Of a stretch of 64,000 nucleotides of DNA, positions 49,601-57,753 are shown one piece after another. The notes beneath the pieces are model-generated. The model saw only the letters and a program-made list of their open reading frames with translations, did not search any database and was not told the origin of the DNA. Numbering within the stretch: the first letter of the stretch is position 1; each line of letters begins with the position of its first letter. The DNA is from Porites lobata (Eukaryota > Cnidaria > Anthozoa > Scleractinia > Poritidae). The DNA is taken from positions 2,338,501-2,402,500 of the forward strand of contig CALNXK010000032.1 of NCBI GenBank assembly GCA_942486035.1, in the 5' to 3' direction. The position numbers and the translations under genes were made by a program.

Positions 49601-50078
49601 GGACTTCAGAGGAAGAGTGAAATCTGCCGGTGAATATATCAAACTAAGTCAATCACGGGCGGCTGCTGCCCAAGCGCTTACCATAAATGAAAATGATGAA
49701 GCAGAGTCCAAACAAAAAGCTGAATCGAGGCCTGAAACAAAAAGTGATACCGGAAAACAGTTAACTGTTGCTGAGCCCGGTTTTCCAAGTTATGTACAAA
49801 TCCTCGATGATTCTCAAGCTTCCTCAGTGTCATTAGAAGACGAAAGGTCGCCGGAAAAGATTTATGACAGTCCTCGGCAAGACGATAGCTATACAGTGTT
49901 TGAAAGAAGCCAGAGGCGCGCTAGTGAATTAGCCGGAAAGAAAGTGGAGAACTTAAAACCGAGGCTGCCGTTTCCAGTTCTCCTGGTTAGCGCGGGTGAA
50001 GGGTACGCAGACTTGCGGCGAAAGAAGCGAAGTGAGAATGATAAAGAACCTCGAATAATGATCTGGCAGGTTTGTTAG
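25637..50078 (+). CDS. ARHGEF10: Rho guanine nucleotide exchange factor, ARHGEF10/ARHGEF10L type, 24 exons, 1687 aa
   Basis: Exons: 25637-26708, 30604-30806, 31660-31813, 32036-32139, 32691-32768, 32920-33093, 33975-34091, 36280-36372, 36746-36910, 37497-37550, 38845-38933, 39489-39646, 40322-40437, 40562-40671, 42359-42450, 42792-42919, 43356-43654, 43916-43996, 45040-45107, 45331-45473, 47280-47454, 47752-47901, 48228-48449, 49060-50078. Phases agree at every junction and the sum is 1688 codons including stop. Order of parts: disordered acidic N-terminus with proline/arginine motifs, DH domain (about residues 515-715), diverged PH-like region (about 720-930), then a WD40-like beta-propeller region. 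The DH match to vertebrate ARHGEF10 is strong (QCHAMFNIAL, KSMVLDAYSGYVNNF, KPIQRFPQ). The family activates Rho GTPases at membrane and actin sites. All introns are GT-AG except the one after exon 13 (GC-AG). The start is the first in-frame ATG after an apparent acceptor at 25584, so an upstream non-coding exon is likely. AATAAA at 50849 is a candidate poly(A) signal. The paralogue name (10 versus 10L) is not resolved. Confidence 0.92.
28032..28808. mobile_element. DNA transposon with 35-bp TIRs in RhoGEF intron 1
   Basis: Left end CAGGGGGGG then GTACTCGGGATTTCAAGTGA, and on through CGGGGATGATC; the right end is the exact reverse complement, finishing CCCCCCTG. The CAGGG termini suggest a hAT-like non-autonomous element. 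CCAAAAAAATCCC-like units repeat inside both ends. No transposase frame is visible. Confidence 0.85.
31223..31288. repeat. Hairpin with perfect 23-bp arms in RhoGEF intron 2
   Basis: ACAAATCCTTCTAAATTTGA followed by CTC is repeated as its reverse complement after a 20-nt loop. It lies 372 bp upstream of exon 3. Confidence 0.85.
33398..33834. mobile_element. TACCGTA-ended MITE in RhoGEF intron 6
   Basis: Ends ATACCGTATTTCCTTGAATA and TATTCGAGGAAATACGGTAT. Subterminal GGCAATTATT and GATTAATCGAGG units repeat in mirrored order. Confidence 0.85.
34824..35613. mobile_element. Mariner-like MITE with CAGTTGAC ends in RhoGEF intron 7
   Basis: Left CAGTTGACACCTCGGACACC, right (reverse complement) CAGTTGACTTTCATTATTGC. 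Both arms then share TATTGCGGACA. Repeated GCGGACA and TTATGGACAC units are seen in the arms. The interior has no transposase. Confidence 0.7.
35780..36112. mobile_element. Mariner-like MITE with TA duplication in RhoGEF intron 7
   Basis: TA then CAGTAAAACCCCGCAACTAA, ending TTAGTTGCGGGGTTTTACTG then TA. The interior repeats AGGTTCTTA several times. TA target duplication and CAGT termini are typical of Tc1/mariner derivatives. Confidence 0.85.
39922..40071. mobile_element. GGATAGCGCTATCC-type MITE, copy 2, in RhoGEF intron 12
   Basis: Same family as 22926-23072: CACTGGATAAATCTCTGTCC, ACAATTGGTTTTCCT, then GTAGCGCTATCCAACG and CAACAACCGAGACC. Confidence 0.8.
40880..41804. mobile_element. hAT-like composite element with GCAATTA duplication in RhoGEF intron 14
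   Basis: Begins CACAGGGTCCAGAGGAG and ends CTCCTCTGGACCCTGTG. GCAATTA flanks it on both sides (40873-40879 and 41805-41811). The left 225 bp occurs twice in direct order (40880-41103 and about 41429-41653), nearly identical, so the element carries an internal duplication of its own left arm. No transposase frame is present. Confidence 0.87.
44371..44487. mobile_element. Palindromic repeat next to a MITE in RhoGEF intron 18
   Basis: ATTTGGCATAAATTACCACT and its inverted partner GGTATTTATGCCAAAT frame about 117 bp. CGTGATATTTC and GAAATATCAC pair inside. It abuts the TACCGTA element directly. Confidence 0.7.
44488..44883. mobile_element. TACCGTA-ended MITE in RhoGEF intron 18
   Basis: Ends ATACCGTATTTATTCGATTA and TATTCGAATAAATACGGTAT. 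GGGCGCTTATTCGAGG-like units occur about eight times in mirrored subterminal arrays. Confidence 0.87.
45900..47122 (+). mobile_element. CR1/L2-type LINE fragment in RhoGEF intron 20
   Basis: The frame from 45923 reads ILNDFQHGSRRARSCKTQLI then AFIDDLAKEMQ, and jumps directly to WLKSFLEKRRQSVVLEGE, SGVPQGSVLGSLMFLIFIND and the catalytic CLFADDTVIY. The expected block with the first catalytic Asp (DFSKAFD type) is missing, so about 40-50 codons are deleted. Frameshifts occur near 46365 and 46430. The thumb and C-terminal region (ALVRPIVEYSATVWNPY to FRQSLCNLIY) ends at 47009, and the element ends in TAAATAAATAATAAAT, a short 3' repeat typical of CR1/L2 elements. It is dead, in the same orientation as the host gene, and must be spliced out with the intron. 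Confidence 0.87.
47989..48155. mobile_element. GGATAGCGCTATCC-type MITE, copy 3, in RhoGEF intron 22
   Basis: Same family as 22926-23072, with an extra tandem half unit at the right (CCTGGTGGATAGCACTATCC). It ends 72 bp before exon 23. Confidence 0.85.
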
Positions 50079-50848
50079 AGCAAGATACATGTACATAGGA
50101 AGGGTTCAGTTTTAAGCCGTTGGATGGGTGTCGAACAGCTTTGTGTCGGCCAAATAACTGGCGGTATTGGTTAAGTTTCTAATGAGGGTGATTGCCATTT
50201 TTTACATGAATTCTGATTACAAGCCATGAGCCTTCATCGAATCAAAAGGTTTAAATGCAATGTTTGTTTAAGAGAACATCGAATTATTTTTTATCACAAG
50301 GTAGATTCCTCTTTATATGAAATTAATATCATTATGCATATATTTTTACGTAGCAATTAAAATTTTTATCATTTCATCAACCAAGGTCGATGGACATCTT
50401 TTATTTCTCTTTCAATCTGAAAGGCTATTGTAAGGCTTTTGGAAGTGCGTTACTTTTTCTTGATACACAGATAAAGTAGGCTTTCTTTCTGTTAGCCAAT
50501 CTTCGTTTCATTTATGGAAAAGCACTGAACCTCAGATTAGAATCTGATTCACCTCTTGTTATATGTAGACTGTTGAGTTGGTCAGTGTTGGTCGGATTAT
50601 CGCGGTCTCCCATTGCAAAACAAGCACTAAAGGAGTTTTAATCAAATGTAATGTCCTTGTATTAGCGTGAAACTATCAATGTGAATTAGTTCGACTGCTC
50701 TGTCATAGACATAACTGGTCTGTACTCTCCGACAACTTAAAAAGTTTTCTTTACATGATATGGAGTTAGTAAGATAAGTCCTTACGAAGTCGTAAACTGA
50801 ATTTCTAAACTGCGCTTTGTCATCCTGCTTGAAGATATATGGTCCTTT

Positions 50849-50854
50849 AATAAA
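50849..50854 (+). terminator. Candidate poly(A) signal of the RhoGEF gene
   Basis: AATAAA 771 nt after the stop codon, followed by T-rich sequence. It is the first perfect hexamer I noticed downstream; usage is untested. Confidence 0.4.
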
Positions 50855-53395
50855 CTTTCAACTGTCGATCATCGTTTTTCTGTCATTATTTAGTTCAATC
50901 GTTCATTCTTTTCTACGATATTGTTGTTATTGCCAGCCTGTTATTGATTGGTATATTTCTTTTGTGGGTAAAAAAAGTCTTTTACTTTACAAGTGACTAT
51001 GGAAACAAAATGTCCTTCTGTCTTTGCTCAGTAACCCCATTTCCAGGCTTCTCTCCTTCTTCTGCTGGGGTGGGGGAATGAAAGACCCTGGGAACGAGGT
51101 TAATCGCTCAGTCTGGTTATCGCGAGTACATCGCGCGTGTGTGCTCTCCTCACTCGAAGATTAAATACATAAAACGCGCGATGATCCTTTCAGTTTGCGT
51201 TCCAGATTTTGACGTGGTGTCTACTATAAATTGAAGAAATTAAATCTGTCGTGTATCTCATGCACCCTTGACGCCGCCGCAGACAATCTTTTTGGGATTT
51301 ATCAATTATCTTGCGATGGCCAATATTGGATTTTAGTCTGTGGTGTCATATGTTCGAACCGCGGAGGAGCCGGAGACAGTGTGTGCGACGAAGTACTTGT
51401 CTCTCATTTCTGCCTCTCCAAGGTATCCAATGTTGAATTAACCTGTCTGCGATCATTCTTAGGTAGCTGTTTTCAGACGCTGCAAGCACATAACGGTTTT
51501 GAAGCAGAAACCAAGATTTTTTGGATCTCGTGCCGCGGTTTATGCGAAAAAGCGCGATACCTGATATTATAAACAAAGTTTGAATCTCTGTTAGGTTAAG
51601 GTTCAAGAGCTATTTTGGTGCATGCTTGGAACAATCTCGACTTTATTGAAGGCACCTGAATGGCCTGGATACTCGCCAATAGCATAAAGAGAGCCGCTAA
51701 TCAAAGAAATGCGAATCTTGTACTTAGGGGGTCAAATTGTCAAGAGTTTGTGGCCATATTCCAGACTGCACGACGTCTACATCTGCAATCTCAGTCACGT
51801 TATAAGTGATTTGTCTACCAAAAATAAATGTTGTATCAGACTTGATTGGGCCGGGTATCTGCGACCTTTATTGTCGCAGGCTTCCATATTTAGGTGCGAG
51901 ACACTGGCGCATGTTTCTGTGCCGCACATTGTTAGTCTGATAATTAAAGTATTTCATATATCAAGTAACGCGAAATATGCAGGGCCGTGAGTGGCGGAAA
52001 CATAGAAACGCGTTCACATTCATACCGTAACGCCAATAATTGGTTTAGCTAAACAGTTCAAGTCGGTGATGTCATTCATCTATAAGAGGCCTTGATCGAA
52101 CACTGCTGTGATGTTAATTACATCCGTGACTCAATGAACCCTTCCCTGTTTGGGTAAAAGCTTTATGTAAAGCCGGGTATTAAACTCACACTCCATTGAC
52201 CATCTAACAACTGAATTGAAATCTTTCTGGAACTTTCCCATTTTTGCTACCAGTTTAATACGCTTTCTTTTCTTGATTCTTTCAGTCCTCTCATTTTTTT
52301 GGAAGAAAAATTCTATTTGATTTGGAAATAAGCTCAGGGCCTGAAAGACCGTCGTCCTAACTGTATGCTCTGTAGTTTGGTATGAGTTTCAACCGTCCCC
52401 TGTCATGATTTAAGTTTTAAGAGCCTGTGGCTCTGCTCCAAGCTACATAGGATGCTTCTTTTCTCCACTGTTTTATACCGATATCCTCAACGTTCTCGTA
52501 GCCAAAAACAATGTGAAAACCAAAGTGTCCCAGTTATAATTAAACACTTGATTCCACGGTGGAATTCTGATCCTCTTGTCAACACCGAAAACGGCTACTT
52601 CAGTTCTTTACTTCCGCGCTCCAGGACAAGAAATCAAGAGAACGAAAGTTACCGGCGTGCCTATTTGCTAGTAGCCGGACCTTTGGACGAATCTAAGTGT
52701 ACAACTTAGGGAACGATCACTACTAAGACGTATAGCAGCCCATGGTGGAAGCGGATATAGGGTATAGGGCAACACCGTCAATACATTCGTCTGGTGCTTT
52801 ATAAAAACATATACCTACGGGCATATGCTTGGTGGCCTTTCTGAAATCATTTACATCAGAGCTACTTATAGTGCTTTTACTTTCTATATTCAGACATTCT
52901 AAACGTGGCGTTTTTTCCTTAAATCCGTACATGAAATCCGTCAAACAGCCTTTTCTTTCCTGCGGTGTTTTGCATGTACATCTGGGGTTTATTTGTACAG
53001 CCTCACGGATTAGTCCTTAGTCTGTATCCATCCATACAAGGCCACAGGAAATCACTGTTCAACAGCTTTCACTTAACCGGCGAAAAGCTACAATAGGATC
53101 ACGTTGTACAGCAAATAGTAACAAATATCACAGGAGCTTAGAAACGACTTGACAGGAGGGTTGCCTGTTACCTGTCCGCTTTCTTCCTCATTCAGGAAAA
53201 AAACTATAGTGTTAACGAAAAAAAAAGACAGACAGAAAGAAAGAAAGAAAGAAACTAAAACGCGAACAGAAGACAAAGGTGTCATGTGCAGCTTGCTATG
53301 TGGGCAGGTAAACGAGGAAATGATGGGTTCAATTCTGTTGTTTTTAAAAGAAATAATTTCCGACGTCGGTTTTAGCAATGTTGCCTTCATATGTA
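50855..53395. other. Intergenic, one weak coding candidate
   Basis: No gene is recognised. A minus-strand open stretch at 52723-53015 is reported separately. A (GAAA)n tract lies at about 53229-53255. Confidence 0.4.
52723..53015 (-). CDS. Possible exon or gene fragment, unknown protein
   Basis: An open frame of 97 codons runs from a stop near 53016 to TAG at 52723. It reads GLIREAVQINPRCTCKTPQE to the terminal STMGCYTS. Composition is protein-like with five cysteines, but there is no recognisable domain. The first ATG is at 52944. An AG at the left edge could be a splice acceptor without a good pyrimidine tract. It may be a terminal exon, an old retrocopy, or chance. Confidence 0.25.
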
Positions 53396-53761
53396 TACCG
53401 TGAATCCTCTGTTAAGCCCCCCCTCTCTGATAAGCCCCCCTCCCTTCCCCTAATTATTCTTCACTAATAAATGATGTATTAATCAATCACGACTGTAAAA
53501 CTTTGCGTGGACTGATCCGGGATGGTTTATTAACCAACTGGAAGTTCGGATGTGATTCTGATCCTTGGCTGCATGACTTAAAACTTCTTGTACTTGAGTT
53601 TTTCCACTTTGTATTCTAATTATTTATGGAGAACTGATACCATCGTCGTTTCTAAGTTAAGTAAGCCTCCCGTCTCTATTAAGCCCCCCCCCCCCCCGCC
53701 TCAAATGGGCTTGAAATAAATTAAGCCCCCCGGGGGACTTAACAGAGGATTTTATGCGGTA
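53396..53761. mobile_element. TACCGTA-type MITE downstream of the RhoGEF gene
   Basis: Left TACCGTGAATCCTCTGTTAA, right TTAACAGAGGATTTTATGCG then GTA. Between them are AAGCCCCCC and GGGGGACTTAA units. Confidence 0.8.
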
Positions 53762-54669
53762 GTAGTGTTTAATATGTCAATTCGTTACGTGAACAAACTT
53801 AGAAACTGACTTAAATCAACAATGTTAAAGTTACTATTTTCTTTTACCTGAAGTTCATTTTGCTACCCGTAACACCAGATCAAGTGATTTACCAAATGAG
53901 TGGGTATTTTTTATTCTGCGCCTGACAATCATAACTGGCACAAGTCCTCACAAAAATATTCGTTACTTTTTGCCAGTCGTAAGCCGCTAGGATGCATAGC
54001 TCTGCCAGGAAACTAGCCAATTCGGCTGGCAAATAGTAGACTGCTCACAATCCCAGCCCCTATTAGTCCTGCCTGTTTTTCAGTAAGATCGTCGAGATCG
54101 AACGCTTCCCGTCACAAGCGGCCATCTTAGTTTCAAATGTAAGTAGAGTTGATACTCATCACAAGACTAGACTTAGACCATTTAAAACAAGATGGCGGCC
54201 CGCAGTAAAAATAAAAGAGAACTAGTAAAATAAGGCCCCATTAGCTCAAGATGAAGCAGCTTGCACATTTCCAGCCAAACCACTCTCCAGTTTCTTTACA
54301 ATACATAGTTAACGTCGCGCGCTGATTAGAAGAAGGCTGAACTTGTCAAAGCACAACCTACATTATAAATTAAGTGAAAACAACAACACTGAGTTTTTTC
54401 ACAGGCTTCAAGGCTACCATTTTATACTAACTTCCCCTGCCGCTGCTAACCCTGAATTTTAAAATTCTCAATATTAAAGGGGTCAATTTGTAATCATAAG
54501 AGCTGAAGAAATATTTTCGGTTCATGTTATGGCCATTGATGAGAGCCAGCCATTTTTTTCTATTTTCTACACGTGAGATAAAACCGAGAAGAAAAATTTA
54601 AGCGCAAACAACTGAGTCTACATTTTTACGAGTTCTTAAATATAGACAAAAAAACTGGAGTTCAGTATT

Positions 54670-55400
54670 GTACAGTTGACGGTTTCGGTGGCTATCAGCC
54701 ACCTTTGTTACATCTTTTCCAGAACTTATAAATGCCATAGTAGGAGAGTTCTTTCTGATGTGAATACTTTCCTTGACTCTTCTTTTAAACTCATTGGTAG
54801 AAGTTCCACTGTACTAGATTTCGTAAAATTCCTGTTTTAGATCGTTACTGCCTCCTTTCTATGTTCTGTCATCCTGTGTCAATATTCGGCCCGTTTCCCT
54901 GATCTTGATGTTGTTTGCATGCATGTTGGAGGACTCGTCTAACAGCGTCGAAACAGTGTTCTGAGTTCTTGCCACTTTGGCAACTCTATGTTTGGCCAAA
55001 AGCATTCAGTTGCATTTTCTCAGTGAATGAATGGACATATGGCGGGACAACCACCATTCCTCTTGATATATTCTGTGCTGTGTCTTTGATGCTGTTGACC
55101 TTCTGGTTGTTTTCTTGCCATGTTGTTCTTCAGCTCTTTTACTCTTTTTATCAGTTGCCTTGCTTCCTCTTTTCTACGGTCTCTTCCTCCGATCTGTGAT
55201 AATACTGTTACTCCTGTCCAGTAACGTGCGGACTAGTTCCAGTCTGTTTATAACGAAGCGGATGATATGTTTGAAAAGACAGGTACTGATTGTGATCTCT
55301 GTGTGTGTGGCTTTTCCTTTCCTGTAGATCAGTAGTTTGATGGTCCCATCATCCCTCCTAGTGATGATTGTGTCCAGAAAAGGGATTTAACCATTCCCTT
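54670..55400 (-). mobile_element. Penelope-like retroelement remnant (RT end plus GIY-YIG side)
   Basis: On the minus strand about 55390-55200 reads FLDTIITRRDDGTIKLLIYR, then VRTLLDRSNSIIT, which resembles the post-palm part of Penelope-type RTs. About 54815-54690 reads STNEFKRRVKESIHIRKNSP followed by TMAF, like the end of the GIY-YIG region. Several frames and stops intervene. The assignment is from motif memory only; a LINE of another clade is the alternative. Confidence 0.5.
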
Positions 55401-55637
55401 GTATTGTAATCGCTCTTAAGCTTGGTGAGTTTTTCGATCAGTTTTTTGTTGTAACTAGTTGGGTCCGCAGTTTTTTAATGCGTGTGAGCGTCACTCATCA
55501 ACCTAGTGTTAGTCATGTTTTCCTCATAATCTACAGACTGACTTTGCATTACTTGCATAATTAATACCTATAAGGCCCCTGCGCTTTTCAGTTTTGAGAA
55601 GATGGATTCCAGGCATCAAAACCGTCAACTAAAGTAC

Positions 55638-55876
55638 TGGGCCCAGTTGTTCGAAGGCCGAATGGCGCTAACCCAGGGTTAAAGTTTAACCAGGGTTCCT
55701 TTTCGTTTGTTCAAAAGCATTTTCCCGGATTATTTTCTCTATTCTTTTTAGGCCATCCAATCATTAAACTTTAGACAAAAATAATAACACTGATTTTGCT
55801 TTTTAAGCTTCGATATCTAAATTCAAATTTTGTACTAACCCTGGGTTAGTTAACCCTTCTTTGAACAACCCGGCCC
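55638..55876. mobile_element. MITE with GGGCCCAGTTGTTC-like ends
   Basis: GGGCCCAGTTGTTCGAAGG at the left and CTTTGAACAACCCGGCCC at the right. Subterminal AACCCAGGGTTAA and TAACCCTGGGTTA are mirrored. Its ends resemble the GGCCCCGGTTGTTCAAA family, but the interior differs. Confidence 0.75.
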
Positions 55877-57753
55877 TATCCAATGCTGGACTCTTTGTTT
55901 GCCGCTTTTTGAAGAACTCTCTAAAAATTAATTGACACAATTCTAGCCGGATGAATTTCTTCAAAAGTTTCTAGTGCACCCACAATAGACAGATTAAGAA
56001 GCCGAACACGTGACACATGTATTAAAAGGTGAAATTCATCTTTGTTTATTTATTTTTTCTATTTGATTCAAGAAAACTCCAAATATTGAATCAGTTAGTT
56101 AATCCATCTGACTCGCGAGCACAGACTAAGTAAAATATGGCCTCTCTCTCTGTTTCTTGCTTCAGTTGCCCGGAAGCGTTTTGTCTTAAAACGACGATAA
56201 TTATTTCACTGTCGCACATTGAAATTGACGATCTGTATAACTATTGAGCCTACCCTTTCATGACTGATTTCGATTCTATTTAAATGCAAACTACATTCAG
56301 TTTTTGCAGGTTGTCGTTTCCCGTCAAAAGAGGAGCAACTCAAAACCACTACTGCTACTACATATCTCCTTTTTTTTCTTTATACTCGGCGTTGCTTGAA
56401 TAAAAATACTGACATGACATCCTGTATTGTTCGTGTCTTTCCCTCGAATCGTTTCTTTCCACGTATTTCGAATATCCCTTCGAATCTCTTCGGAGAAGCA
56501 CGAAATCACTTTGCGCCGTATAAAGAAGCTGGCGTTTATGTCATCCTTCCACATCGAAAAAAATATGGTTTCATTAATTTCCCCAGGACTTGCGAAGGGT
56601 TGCTTAAATTTCGATAATAGAATAAAACAGAACATGAATATTTTGGGATATTTTATCATGTTTCTATTTGGCTGAACCGACATTTCTCATACTTATAGTA
56701 CATCCTCGTTTGCTAATCCATCTGTTCTCTTCCTAAAATGATATTATAGCCGATCAGTTCTGGAGATTTCGTGCGACAAATTAGTTCAACATGTAGTTTT
56801 TAATACCGTCTCTGCTAGTTTCGGACCACTTTGAAACGGTAAAAAATTCTCCAGCTGTTTTTAGCATTTCATTGACCCGGCAGACGATACAAAAATAGCC
56901 ATGCATCTTGAATTACTAGTAGCTCCTTTGTTTTGAGAGTTGATATATCGGTTTCTCTTTCAAAAACCAAACTTAGAGATTGTTATGTCTAGCCGGTCGG
57001 CGTAACTCAAAAACACAAATATTAATCAATTGTTCCGAGACCATTAGCTCCAAGCAATTTTGCCCCAATCAAAATTATTTTGGCTGACTGTTAAATAAGG
57101 AAAGTGCACTTGGCATTAATGTCAGTCGGCTCCTCCTTTTATTTGATAACATTTTTTACCACTGGAAAAATCAGTAATATATTCCTTGGAATAACCTCAT
57201 TAACAATTTTGTTAGCATAAACCTGATCTATATCAGTCTATGATATTTGCTTTCCTTTTCAGTTATAAACTCGACAACACGTTAAGTTATGGCGCCTTCT
57301 ACTAGATTAATGGCAAGCCAAAATGTAAACACCAGAGGGCGTCACAAAGAAAGCAAAAAATGTTTAGACTACGCTTTCAATGGTACGGCTGCATCGTGGT
57401 CTTTTATGAAAATACGATTTATTTCAGCACGGAAGAAAGGCACTGAAAATGAAGCACCAGGCGGCAAAATTATAGTTTTAATTTTCTTATACACGGATTT
57501 TTTTCCCTCTGAGATCTTATTTTATAGCATTTGAATTAACATTGCATTTATATGCAACAGTGATAGTCAAATCAAATTTGATTTGAATGGAAAATTGTTG
57601 ATTTCATTACCTCTCAGGAATTATGATGTTTTATCTCAAAGAAACTAGTTATGTTTTTTTGCGTATTATTGTTCTCTTTCGCGGTTCTGTCCGACTGCAA
57701 TTTATAGAAGTAGAGATGGGATAGAGTTTCTTCGCGTTGTTTTAATTCAAAAT
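55877..57753. other. Intergenic; 3' flank of the Ski gene
   Basis: No supported gene or repeat. TTTATT at 57418 may be the Ski poly(A) signal on the minus strand. The overlapping frames at 56324-56683 look accidental. Confidence 0.4.

Larger units (their letters stand above)
42792..50078 (+). other. RhoGEF exons 16-24: WD40-like propeller and C-terminal tail
   Basis: Blade-like strands are seen in order: GILWLLCGGGDHAGHVTVV, VWLGTQGGRIFIYNAMD, IFATVADGSLVIFKQNQ, LWCSCGNKLFIIS, VGVWVSVWKVPSIKLFHSET and LLWVGTSVGVTLLFPLP, closing with FPVLLVSAGEGYADLR and IMIWQ at the end. Exon 18 (43916-43996) is only 27 codons; I placed it by phase and by its fit to the VYN segment of vertebrate ARHGEF10. 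Exon 24 is unusually long (1019 nt) and holds a disordered acidic/Ser-rich insertion before the last strand. The stop comes two codons after IWQ; the CAG/GTTTGT there could also be a splice donor, so the extreme C-terminus is uncertain. Confidence 0.8.

Noticed and set aside
51231..51572. 113-codon plus frame
   Set aside because: Cys-rich by chance in AT/GC mixed sequence; no domain, no neighbours and overlapping frames on the other strand.
56324..56683. 119-codon minus frame with overlapping open frames on the plus strand
   Set aside because: Three frames are open at once, composition is AT-driven, and there is no domain or splice context.
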